From Spirochaetia bacterium (GTDB taxonomy: Bacteria > Spirochaetota > Leptospiria > Turneriellales > JAOUFE01), in assembly GCA_029858425.1 (NCBI GenBank), contig JAOUFE010000009.1, forward strand, positions 1 through 36,604: a DNA stretch of 36,604 nucleotides, read 5' to 3'. Shown here piece after piece: positions 6,816 through 14,232 of this stretch. The notes beneath the pieces were generated by a model. The model was not told the DNA's origin. It worked only from the letters and a program-made list of their open reading frames with translations, and searched no databases. A program made the position numbers and the translations under genes. How positions within the stretch are numbered: the stretch's first letter is position 1; every line of letters begins with the position of its first letter.

Positions 6816-7400
6816 ATGAAGTACAAAGAATTCCTCGAAATTTCTTCTTTAAAAAAAGAAGATCTGATAGCGCATGCCTATGGCAGTCTTCTTGAAGATC
6901 CGCCGACAGAGTTTCCGCAGGTGCCGGGACCCCCTTTTCTCATGGTGGACAGGGTTACCGAAATCAAGAGAAATGGATCAAAGGGATTTCTTGTGGCCGA
7001 AAAAGATGTCCATATCGACGAGTGGTTTTTTCAGATACATTTTCGTAATGATCCTGTTCAGCCTGGTTGTCTTGGGGTAGATGCCATCTGGCAGTTGCTT
7101 GGATTGTACTGCTCTCTAAACGGGGCAACAGGAGCCGGACGAGCCATTGGATGTAAAGATATAGAGTTTAATGGCCAGATAAGACCATCCAACAAGCTGG
7201 TGAGGTATGAAATTGAGATCAGAAGGTTCAGTATTATGGAACAGCAGGGCGTAGCTCTTGCTATTGGCGATGGCAAGGTTTTTGTTGATGGCGAGCAAAT
7301 TTACACAATAAAGGATGCAAAAGCAGGACTTTTTAAAGGCCTGGCTTACACAAACTTTCCCCATGCGGGAACAAACTCAAAAGGCGGTATTATTCAGTAA
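6816..7400 (+). CDS. fabA: FabA-type 3-hydroxyacyl-ACP dehydratase
   Basis: Dehydrates 3-hydroxyacyl-ACP; true FabA also isomerises trans-2 to cis-3 decenoyl-ACP, introducing the double bond in anaerobic unsaturated fatty acid synthesis. 194 residues, about 20 more than E. coli FabA, mostly at the N-terminus. Active-site His75 lies in FFQIHFRNDPVQPGCLG and Asp89 in CLGVDAIWQLLG; Asp rather than Glu at this position marks FabA and distinguishes it from FabZ. AIGDGKVFVDGEQIYTIKD matches the family C-terminal strands. AAAGGGA precedes the ATG. FabA is usually found with FabB; here the ketosynthase partner is FabF-like. Confidence 0.92.
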   Translation: MKYKEFLEISSLKKEDLIAHAYGSLLEDPPTEFPQVPGPPFLMVDRVTEIKRNGSKGFLVAEKDVHIDEWFFQIHFRNDPVQPGCLGVDAIWQLLGLYCSLNGATGAGRAIGCKDIEFNGQIRPSNKLVRYEIEIRRFSIMEQQGVALAIGDGKVFVDGEQIYTIKDAKAGLFKGLAYTNFPHAGTNSKGGIIQ

Positions 7401-7460
7401 GGTTGATTCCGGCTTATATCATTTGACGGGAGGTCTGCAATTTGGGATATTGCCAGAACG

Positions 7461-7488
7461 CCTGTAGCTTGATGCCTGTAGTTTGAAG
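7461..7488 (+). repeat. Tandem 14-bp repeat between fabA and fabG
   Basis: CCTGTAGCTTGATG (7461-7474) is followed at once by CCTGTAGTTTGAAG (7475-7488), identical at 12 of 14 positions. The first unit contains the candidate -35 of the fabG promoter and the second fills most of its spacer, so these could be tandem sites for a regulator on one face region of the promoter. Confidence 0.5.
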
Positions 7489-7497
7489 GAATATAGT
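7469..7497 (+). promoter_or_regulatory. Candidate internal promoter for fabG onward
   Basis: TTGATG (7469-7474), 17-base spacer, TATAGT (7492-7497). It sits in the only long gap (114 bases) inside the fatty-acid locus, splitting it into fabD-fabA and fabG onward. The expected start near 7504 leaves a leader of about 11 bases with no Shine-Dalgarno before the fabG ATG. Confidence 0.5.
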
Positions 7498-7514
7498 CTG
7501 CAATAATTTAACAT

Positions 7515-8240
7515 ATGGAAAAAAAAATAGCACTAATTACTGGCGGCGCAACGGGAATTGGAGCAGCATGCTGCAAATCGCTCTCAGATGCAGGTTTTAA
7601 AGTAGGGATTCATTTTAATAGCAGCGCTGCCAAAGCGGAAGCTCTTGCAGCAACCTTGAAAGATGCTTTTATAATACAGGGCGATGTTTCCACAATTGAA
7701 GGCATTGATGCTGTTTATGAATATATTAAAAAAGATCAGAATGGACAGATCGATGTTCTTGTGAACAATGCCGGAGTGGCGATGGATAATCCAATTTTTA
7801 CAGCATCATTGGATGATTTTCAAAAAACGATTGATGTAAATATGCGCGGTACCTGGTATATGATTAAAAGAATTGCGCGTTTTATGATTCGCAAAAAAGC
7901 CGGAAGAATAATTAATATATCCAGCGTAATTGGTTCGGTTCCTAATGCGACGCAATCTGTCTATGGCATGACCAAGGCCGCCATCGACAATCTTACCAAG
8001 GTAGCCGCCCTTGAGTTGGCGCAATACAATATTCTGGTCAATTCCATTGCTCCAGGGTTTATTGAAACCGATATGACGGGTAAAATTCCGGAAGATTTTC
8101 AGAAAGAAATATTAAAGAAGATTCCTCTGGGAAGAATGGGGAAACCCGACGAGATTGGAGAAGTCGTAAAGTTTTTAGCTACATCGGGAACTTATATCAC
8201 AGGATCCATTATACACGTTAATGGAGGTATGTATGGATAA
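7515..8240 (+). CDS. fabG: 3-oxoacyl-ACP reductase (FabG-like SDR)
   Basis: NADPH-dependent reduction of 3-oxoacyl-ACP to 3-hydroxyacyl-ACP. 241 residues, a standard FabG length. Glycine motif TGGATGIGAA near residue 10-18, VNNAG at 83-87, and the catalytic tetrad Asn109 (IDVNM), Ser137 (ISSVIG), Tyr150 and Lys154 (YGMTK). C-terminal ITGSIIHVNGG is typical. It is separated from fabA by 114 bases that contain a candidate promoter; the ATG lacks a Shine-Dalgarno. The stop overlaps the fabZ start by 8 bases. Confidence 0.93.
   Translation: MEKKIALITGGATGIGAACCKSLSDAGFKVGIHFNSSAAKAEALAATLKDAFIIQGDVSTIEGIDAVYEYIKKDQNGQIDVLVNNAGVAMDNPIFTASLDDFQKTIDVNMRGTWYMIKRIARFMIRKKAGRIINISSVIGSVPNATQSVYGMTKAAIDNLTKVAALELAQYNILVNSIAPGFIETDMTGKIPEDFQKEILKKIPLGRMGKPDEIGEVVKFLATSGTYITGSIIHVNGGMYG
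8223..8227 (+). promoter_or_regulatory. Ribosome binding site deciding the fabZ start
   Basis: GGAGG at 8223-8227 lies 5 bases before the ATG at 8233 but is inside the codons that would follow the upstream ATG at 8221. It therefore favours the shorter protein beginning MDKFVS. Confidence 0.7.
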
Positions 8241-8700
8241 ATTCGTATCTCTGGAAATTCGCAACAATGTATTAAGTAAAATACCGCAGCAAAAACCGTT
8301 TCGCTTTGTAGATGAAATCATTGAATTATCAGATTCCCATACGGTAGGAAAATATAAATTTAAAGAAGACGAATATTTTTATCAGGGACATTTTCCCGGA
8401 AATCCGGTTACTCCAGGGGTTATTCTTATTGAGACGATGGCTCAAATCGGGCTTGTTGCTCTGGGCATTTATTTGCATATGCTTGAAGACGGCAATAATG
8501 ACATTATTACCTTGTTTGCAGAAAGCGAGGTTGAATTTGCCCTGCCTGTTATGCCTGGTCGCACGGTAATTGTGAAAAGTGAAAAATTGTTTTACAGGAG
8601 AAAAAAACTAAAAGCTCAGGTAGAAATGGTACTGGAGACTGGCGAGCTGGTGGCTCGAGGAGTATTATCAGGAGTGGGAGTGAAACAAAATGTCGGATAA
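8233..8700 (+). CDS. fabZ: FabZ-type 3-hydroxyacyl-ACP dehydratase
   Basis: Hot-dog-fold dehydratase forming trans-2-enoyl-ACP. 155 residues from the start chosen by the ribosome site. Active-site His53 in YQGHFPGNPVTPGV and Glu67 in ILIETMAQIG, the FabZ pair. A second dehydratase alongside FabA in the same operon suggests division of labour by chain length or by whether a double bond is retained. It overlaps fabG by 8 bases at its start and the next gene by 11 bases at its end, so the three are tightly coupled. Confidence 0.92.
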   Translation: MDKFVSLEIRNNVLSKIPQQKPFRFVDEIIELSDSHTVGKYKFKEDEYFYQGHFPGNPVTPGVILIETMAQIGLVALGIYLHMLEDGNNDIITLFAESEVEFALPVMPGRTVIVKSEKLFYRRKKLKAQVEMVLETGELVARGVLSGVGVKQNVG

Positions 8701-9970
8701 TAGAAGAGTTGTTGTTACAGGAATGGGAGTAATTACATCCAATGGACATGGACTGGATGAGTTTGAGAATTCGTTGAGAAAAGGCAAAAGCGGTATACGT
8801 TATATAGAAAATTTAAAAGAATTAAACTTTGGATGCAATGTTGGCGGGATTCCGCAAAACAGCGAGGAAAAATTAAAAAAATATTTTTCTGAAGAATCTC
8901 TGCTTGCAATGAATGAAGCCATGCGCTATGCAGGTATTGCCAGCATTGATGCGTGGGTTGATGCCGGATTTGAAGTGCCAGACATTAAAGACGACACTGT
9001 CCATTGGGATACGGGAGCCATTATTGGCGCCGGTCTCGGCGGAATGGATACCATAGGAAATCTGGTTGTGCCAAGGGTAAATGAAAAAAAAGTTCGCCGT
9101 ATGGGATCGACTGCAGTTGAGCAGGTCATGGGTAGTTCTGTTTCCGCAAAGGTTGGAGGGCTGCTTGCAATTGGTTACCAGCTTTCATCCAACAGTAGCG
9201 CATGCAATACGGGAACCGAAGCGATTATAGAAGCATCGTATAAAATAAAACATGGATATGCAGACAAAATGTTGGCAGGCGGAGTTGAAGGAAGTTCTCC
9301 GTATATATGGGCGGGTTTTGATGCCATGAAGGTATTGAATTCGTCAAGCAATGATGCCCCGGAAAAAGCTTCGCGGCCAATGAGCGCATCCAGCGGCGGT
9401 TTTATTCCGGGTTCTGGAGCCGGGATATTATTTCTGGAGTCTCTGGAATCTGCGCAGAAACGCGGAGCCAGAATATATGCCGAAATTCTCGGAGGGGCAT
9501 TAAATTGTGGAGGACAGAGGATGGGCGGTTCCATGACGGCGCCAAATTCCACATCGGTACAAAGGTGTATAAAAAAAGCAATTGAATATGCTGAAATTCA
9601 ACCCGAAGAAATAGATTATATTAATGGCCACCTTACCGGAACCATGGCTGACCCTCGTGAGGTAAATAACTGGGCACGCGCCCTGGGTTTGTCTCCCGAT
9701 AAATTTCCCTACATAAACTCAACCAAGTCCATGATAGGACACTGTCTTGGCGCGGCTGGAAGTATTGAAAGTGTAGGCGCTTTACTGCAACTATATAAAG
9801 GTTTTATTCACAAATCTCTAAATTGTGAGGATTTACACGAAGAAATTCTCCCTTATGCAAACAGCGTTGTTCAAAAAACAATAGATGTTGAAATGGATAT
9901 AATGGCAAAAGCCAGTTTTGGCTTTGGCGATGTTAATGGATGCCTGATTTTTAAAAAATGGAAAAAATAA
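8690..9970 (+). CDS. FabF-like 3-oxoacyl-ACP synthase
   Basis: Condensing enzyme that joins malonyl-ACP to the growing acyl chain. 426 residues, thiolase fold. Complete catalytic set: Cys172 in NSSACNTGTEAI, His314 in INGHLTGTMADP, Lys346 and His351 in STKSMIGHCLGAAG. The segment RPMSASSGGFIPGSGAG replaces the canonical RPFDxxRDGFVxGEGAG, so this is a divergent KS subgroup, not the housekeeping FabF; I recall similar sequences in Bacteroidota but cannot check this here. GGGAG lies upstream of the ATG, inside fabZ. The acyl carrier gene follows 18 bases downstream. Confidence 0.9.
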   Translation: MSDNRRVVVTGMGVITSNGHGLDEFENSLRKGKSGIRYIENLKELNFGCNVGGIPQNSEEKLKKYFSEESLLAMNEAMRYAGIASIDAWVDAGFEVPDIKDDTVHWDTGAIIGAGLGGMDTIGNLVVPRVNEKKVRRMGSTAVEQVMGSSVSAKVGGLLAIGYQLSSNSSACNTGTEAIIEASYKIKHGYADKMLAGGVEGSSPYIWAGFDAMKVLNSSSNDAPEKASRPMSASSGGFIPGSGAGILFLESLESAQKRGARIYAEILGGALNCGGQRMGGSMTAPNSTSVQRCIKKAIEYAEIQPEEIDYINGHLTGTMADPREVNNWARALGLSPDKFPYINSTKSMIGHCLGAAGSIESVGALLQLYKGFIHKSLNCEDLHEEILPYANSVVQKTIDVEMDIMAKASFGFGDVNGCLIFKKWKK

Positions 9971-9988
9971 TCTAAGGCGGAGGAAATT

Positions 9989-10237
9989 ATGAGCGAAAAA
10001 GAAATTTTTGATAAGGTCGTCAAATTATTGGGGCCATATGTGCGCAATGAGGCGGGTCTGAAGGATATTTCCGACAAGACCAATATTGTTACCGATTTAC
10101 AGGTAAATTCATCCCGATTGGTGGATATTATTCTCGCAATGGAAGATGAATTTGATATTGAAATTGCAGATGATGAAGCGGATAAAGTGGAAACTGTTGG
10201 CGCTGCTGTGAATTTGATCAAGGGAAAAATTGGTTAA
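9989..10237 (+). CDS. Acyl carrier protein with atypical NSS attachment site
   Basis: Carries intermediates on a 4'-phosphopantetheine arm. 82 residues, acidic, four-helix ACP pattern. DLQVNSSRLVDIILAMEDEF aligns without gaps to the canonical DLGLDSL...ALEEEF segment, putting the attachment serine at Ser41, but the flanking D and L of the DSL motif are N and S. That differs from housekeeping AcpP and fits a specialised ACP served by its own PPTase, encoded two genes downstream. Strong Shine-Dalgarno GGAGG before the ATG, the best in the operon, consistent with the high amount of ACP needed. Confidence 0.92.
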   Translation: MSEKEIFDKVVKLLGPYVRNEAGLKDISDKTNIVTDLQVNSSRLVDIILAMEDEFDIEIADDEADKVETVGAAVNLIKGKIG

Positions 10238-10256
10238 TATTCGCTTTTTTCATTGA

Positions 10257-10288
10257 ATTCCGGGGGAGGGTAAATTCTCTTCCGGAAT
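10257..10288 (+). promoter_or_regulatory. RNA hairpin between the ACP and acyltransferase genes
   Basis: ATTCCGGGGGAG (10257-10268) pairs with CTCTTCCGGAAT (10277-10288) over 12 positions with two G-U pairs and an 8-base loop. No U-run follows, so it is not a classical terminator. It ends 8 bases before the plsC-like ATG and contains the only purine-rich stretches near it, so it may protect the acp message end or restrict translation of the next gene. Confidence 0.6.
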
Positions 10289-10296
10289 GAGTTGCT

Positions 10297-11079
10297 ATGG
10301 ATATTGCAGAAAACAACGTAAAAAAAAACGCCGATCGCTTGAAATTAAAATTTCGAATACTGATTTTGCAATCCGTTTTATCGTGGTTTGCCATTATTCC
10401 TATGGGAACCATAATAGTTTTTTTAATGCGATATGTCATGGGATATCGAATTGAAAATATCAGGGAAGTGCGGCGAACCTTTAAAGAACTGACAAAAACC
10501 AAACAACCAATTTTAATTTGCCCCAATCATTTAACCATGATTGATTCTATTATTTTAATATGGGCCTGCGGCTCTCTTTGCTGGTATATATTTCATTTTG
10601 AAAAATACTCCTGGAATGTGCCTGCGGTAGAAAATTTTAAAAACACAAAATTGCGAAGCCTCGTGACCTTTCTGGGAAAATCCATTCCCGTTGATCGCAA
10701 TGGATCAAAAGAACATCTGGATTTGGTGGTTCAGAAAACCATATATCTGATGAAAAAGGGCGAAGTATTTACATATTTTGCCGAAGGCGGTCGAAGCCGA
10801 ACTGCCAAAATCGACATAGATAACATTCGCTATGGCGTAGGCAAGCTTGCCGTAGAGTTTCCGGATATCAAGGTAATATGCGTCTATATGAGAGGAGATT
10901 CTCAAAAAGGCTATTCTGAAATTCCCGCCAAAGGCGAAAAATTTGAAATTACGTTTCAGGAATTATTTCCGAAAACCCAATATACGGGTTTACGGGCTCA
11001 CAGGGATATCAGCACTCAAATTATCCAGACCATGAAAAATATGGAGAATGAGTATTTTGAACGCCATCAGTCTGGGTAA
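10297..11079 (+). CDS. PlsC-type acyltransferase (LPLAT family)
   Basis: Predicted membrane-associated acyltransferase moving an acyl group, probably from the neighbouring ACP, to a lipid or glycerol-phosphate acceptor. 260 residues. N-terminal membrane segment at about 22-48; the HX4D motif is NHLTMID with His78 and Asp83; the substrate motif FAEGGRSRT (161-169) corresponds to FPEGTRS, with Gly for Thr. The protein ends about 30 bases inside the next gene. Its place within the synthase operon suggests it is the outlet for the product. The real acceptor is unknown. Confidence 0.88.
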   Translation: MDIAENNVKKNADRLKLKFRILILQSVLSWFAIIPMGTIIVFLMRYVMGYRIENIREVRRTFKELTKTKQPILICPNHLTMIDSIILIWACGSLCWYIFHFEKYSWNVPAVENFKNTKLRSLVTFLGKSIPVDRNGSKEHLDLVVQKTIYLMKKGEVFTYFAEGGRSRTAKIDIDNIRYGVGKLAVEFPDIKVICVYMRGDSQKGYSEIPAKGEKFEITFQELFPKTQYTGLRAHRDISTQIIQTMKNMENEYFERHQSG

Positions 11080-11719
11080 TGATATCGTCGATTTGACTGA
11101 TTCAGATACAATTGATCTTGCAAAGCATACAAAATTTATTCAACGAGTGTACAGCCCAAATGAGTTGGAGATCATTGAATCCTGCCATGAGAGTCTGAAA
11201 AAAATTTATTTTTGGAAATTGTGGGCGGCAAAAGAGGCCGCTTACAAGGCAATAAAACGAATAAATCCGGATATAATATTTTCTCCTGTTCAATTTCAAT
11301 TTTCAAGTCAGCCGGATATTATTACTTTTGAAAATCTGGTTGTAAATATAGAATATCTGGAAAATGACCGCTACATTCATGCATCCGGTTTTCTGGCGCA
11401 TAGGGCGGATTTGCAAAATGTACAGATATGGATTAGCCATTATTCAGAGATTGAAAAAATATTTCAGGAAAAGGACATACAAATTGAAGCGTCGTATTCG
11501 CGCGATTCTACTCTGTGCAGAGGATATGGCGCAATAAAGATCAACGAATCTTTAAATTTGCCAGGAACGAGAACGGAAATCAGGAAAGACGGGAATAAAC
11601 CCAAAAGTGTTCCAGAGGTATGGGTGAATGGATCAAAAACAGCGCATCTTGTTTCGCTCAGTCACCACGGTCGATATTGCGCAATATTGTTTAGCGCCGT
11701 AGAATCCGGAAGCGGTTAA
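11048..11719 (+). CDS. 4'-phosphopantetheinyl transferase (AcpS-like, extended)
   Basis: Converts apo-ACP to holo-ACP using CoA. 223 residues, against about 120-125 for AcpS. Motif 1 LGNDIVDL with Mg-binding Asp12; motif WAAKEAAYKA at 59-68 with Glu63; RVYSPNELE as in AcpS; near the C-terminus LVSLSHHGRYCAIL matches the last AcpS strand. About 80 extra residues lie between the second motif and that strand. It overlaps plsC by 32 bases; GGAG at 11043-11046 is too close to the ATG at 11048, so a start at the in-frame TTG 11057 is also possible. A dedicated PPTase fits the atypical ACP. Confidence 0.87.
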   Translation: MSILNAISLGNDIVDLTDSDTIDLAKHTKFIQRVYSPNELEIIESCHESLKKIYFWKLWAAKEAAYKAIKRINPDIIFSPVQFQFSSQPDIITFENLVVNIEYLENDRYIHASGFLAHRADLQNVQIWISHYSEIEKIFQEKDIQIEASYSRDSTLCRGYGAIKINESLNLPGTRTEIRKDGNKPKSVPEVWVNGSKTAHLVSLSHHGRYCAILFSAVESGSG

Positions 11720-11733
11720 TTTTTTTCAAGAAC

Positions 11734-12405
11734 ATGCAGACATTAAGAAACATTCAATATATTTCTGGTTCCTGGCAGGGGCTGCAGCGTGATTCCAACA
11801 AGGACGGGTATGAGATTATTGACGCTGAAAATTATTATATTTTTCTTGTATTTGACGGAGTCAGCAGTTCGCAAAATGCCCAAATGGGAGTTGCAACCCT
11901 GATCCGGTTTTGCGAGGAAAATCATCAAATATATTTTAAGAACAATATTTTTGATTTGAAGCATATGATGGAGGATATGAACATATGCTTGCTGCGTTCC
12001 GGGCTGGAGTTTGCAGAAACAACATGTTGCGCCGCCTATGTACCAAAAAATTCTGCTCAAAAAATCACGATTTCGCATCTTGGGGATTCCAGAATTTATG
12101 CTTTGGGAGAAAGAATCAAGCGCTGCACTCGCGACGACAATCACCCGAAAGCTCCGCATCTTTTAACAAAATATTTTGGAATAAGAAAAATATCGGAATC
12201 AGACTTCTATGAAACGTCTTTTAATGCAAAGGCATCCCGGCTGCTGATGTGTACGGATGGGTTTTATTTTGTAATGGAAGATAATGTGGACTATTTTCAA
12301 AACGTGTTTAAAAGTCCATCGTTAGACAAAGCGAAACTTAAAATTCAACAAGCCATTGAAGGTCGAAATTATGACGATGCAACTTATATACTTGTGCAAA
12401 TGTAA
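11734..12405 (+). CDS. PP2C-family serine/threonine phosphatase
   Basis: Metal-dependent protein phosphatase, 223 residues, cytoplasmic. PP2C metal-site motifs in order: QRDSNKDG (18-25), VFDGVSSSQ (39-47) for the usual ADGMGG, HLGDSRIYAL (115-124), LMCTDGFYF (171-179), and YDDATYIL (213-220) for the usual DNxT. Enough aspartates remain (41, 118, 175, 214/215) to bind two metals, though the first two motifs are degenerate. It starts 14 bases after the PPTase gene, so it is likely co-transcribed with the synthase. No partner kinase is in the window. The target is unknown. Confidence 0.82.
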   Translation: MQTLRNIQYISGSWQGLQRDSNKDGYEIIDAENYYIFLVFDGVSSSQNAQMGVATLIRFCEENHQIYFKNNIFDLKHMMEDMNICLLRSGLEFAETTCCAAYVPKNSAQKITISHLGDSRIYALGERIKRCTRDDNHPKAPHLLTKYFGIRKISESDFYETSFNAKASRLLMCTDGFYFVMEDNVDYFQNVFKSPSLDKAKLKIQQAIEGRNYDDATYILVQM

Positions 12406-12420
12406 ATCACGGAAAACAAT

Positions 12421-12882
12421 ATGAACTACTGGTTGTTTAAAACAGAACCAACGACTTTCTCCTGGAGTCATCTCTTGAAGGCTCCGGATAAAATAACGCA
12501 TTGGGAAGGCGTTCGAAATTATCAGGCAAGAAATTATTTAAAGTCGATGAAAACAGGAGACATGGTTTTGTTTTATCACAGCATTGTAGAGCCTCTGGCC
12601 ATTTTTGGAATATGCAGTATTGTTAAAGAAGCCTACCCGGACAAATTTCAGTTTGATGAAAAAAGCAAATATTTTGATCCAAAAAATGATCCCGCCAATC
12701 CGCGATGGTGGATGGTTGATATAAAATACAAAATGGAATTTTCTCCTCCGGTTACGCGCGATGAGATAAAAAGTACTCCGGGTCTTGCCGACATGGAATT
12801 ACTAAAAAAAGGGAGTCGGCTTTCCATTCAGCCGGTAACAAAATCTGAATATGATTTGATCTTGAGTCTGAGAAAAAAATAA
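12421..12882 (+). CDS. EVE-domain protein
   Basis: 153 residues, the whole protein being one EVE/PUA-like domain. Diagnostic stretches: YWLFKTEPTTFSW at the start, HWEGVRNYQARNYLKSMKTG, DMVLFYHS and the WWMVDIKY strand. EVE domains bind modified bases in DNA or RNA; single-domain bacterial forms resemble human THYN1. It begins 15 bases after the PP2C stop and may be in the same transcript. It ends 2 bases from the convergent GGDEF gene. A functional tie to the fatty-acid genes is not evident. Confidence 0.93.
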   Translation: MNYWLFKTEPTTFSWSHLLKAPDKITHWEGVRNYQARNYLKSMKTGDMVLFYHSIVEPLAIFGICSIVKEAYPDKFQFDEKSKYFDPKNDPANPRWWMVDIKYKMEFSPPVTRDEIKSTPGLADMELLKKGSRLSIQPVTKSEYDLILSLRKK

Positions 12883-12884
12883 TA

Positions 12885-14231
12885 TTATTTTCTTTTCTTG
12901 TTTGCATTTTTGACTGGATACAATGTGCATTGATTGCGGCCATTTTTTTTGGAAAGATATAACGCCTCATCTGCTTTTTTTAATATATTCTGGGGGCTTG
13001 AATTTATTTCTGGAAAAATCGCGATACCAATGCTTATCGTTAATGAACCACCCGGTTGATTTTTTTCATTTTTAAATTTTTCGTTTAAAATAGCCATTCT
13101 CTACCGCTCTCCGTAAAGCAACGCTTCTTTTTTATCCATTTCGGGAGCTACGATAACAAACTCCTCACCCCCATAGCGGCCAACCAGATCGGATTTCCGG
13201 CTTGTTTTGGTTAAAATTTTAGCAACTCTGGCAATTACCTTGTCGCCTGCAAGATGTCCATTAGTGTCGTTGTATATTTTAAAATTATCAATATCAATCA
13301 TAAATACACAGAGAGTACGCTCGTATCTAACGACACGTTCGTATTCATGAAAATATCGCTCAAAAAAATATTTGTGGTTAAACAGACCCGTAAGTCCGTC
13401 AACTCTGGAAATATTTTCAAGACGAATATTCAAATCATTGAGTTCTTTTGTTCTGGAGCGAACTTCATTTTCCAGTTCCTCGTAAGAAAAACTCATGCGC
13501 TCTATCATTGTGTTAAATTCGCGTGCAAGGTCTGAAATTTCATCATTGCCATGTAAATCTACATGACTCCATCGCCCGTGAGAGATGCCGCGAAATCCCG
13601 TACTTAATTTTTGTATTGGTATTTGTATGTCTTTGTTAAAATAATATACAATTAAAGCGCCGATACCGATTAATATACACCAGGTTAAAAAGGTTACAAT
13701 GTTTGCCAGTTGCATATTATTTATGGATTTTTGAAATATTGTTTGGAGTTCTTCCCGATTTACACGATTGTGCTGCCGTATAATATCGTATGTATGGTTG
13801 CCTACTCGATCCATTTCATACATCAGAGCGGATCCGGCAGGAGTCTTGATTCCGTTAGATTGAATTTGAAATATTTTTTTGGACAGAGAATCAATTTTCT
13901 CAATGTTGTTTTGCAAAGTTTGAATTATCAGGGAATGTTTGTCGTTTTCTTTAATTAATTGTTCCAGTAAATTATTTGTTTCAATATACAATTGGTTGTA
14001 TTTTTTGATTTCATCCGGATTTCCGGTTATCAGCCAGTCGTTGGCCGGCATCAATAACTGCAAAACAGATACGGCCAGTTTGTTAATATTGTTTACTTCA
14101 TGGGCAACAATGTTCGTTTTTTTTATATCGCTGAATAGAACATAGCGGGTGAACGTGTTTATGCCGGCTACCGCCAAAATCAGAATTAATACAATTCCAT
14201 AGCTGTAAAATATTTTTTTTCGGATGCGCAT
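12885..14231 (-). pseudogene. Membrane GGDEF diguanylate cyclase interrupted by an in-frame TAG
   Basis: Membrane receptor with HAMP and GGDEF domains. TM1 at about 8-30, a helical sensor domain to about 165, TM2 at about 173-195, HAMP to about 250, then the GGDEF domain with GGEEF at 354-358. Reading stops at TAG (13101-13103) after ALLYGER, and the same frame resumes at once with RMAILNEKF and continues through the normal end of the domain (LTISIGIAIFPEI, ADEALYLSKKNGRN) to TAA at 12885. The whole is 448 codons with a single sense codon changed to amber, falling in the helix after the active-site loop. Either a recent nonsense mutation, a sequencing error, or readthrough. It starts 1 base after the TetR stop. 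Confidence 0.88.
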
Positions 14232-14232
14232 T

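Noticed and set aside
13101-13103. TAG as a recoded sense codon in this organism
   Set aside because: infA (stop at 16903-16905) and the DUF3147 gene (stop at 33902-33904) end naturally at TAG, so general recoding is not supported; only local readthrough or mutation remains.
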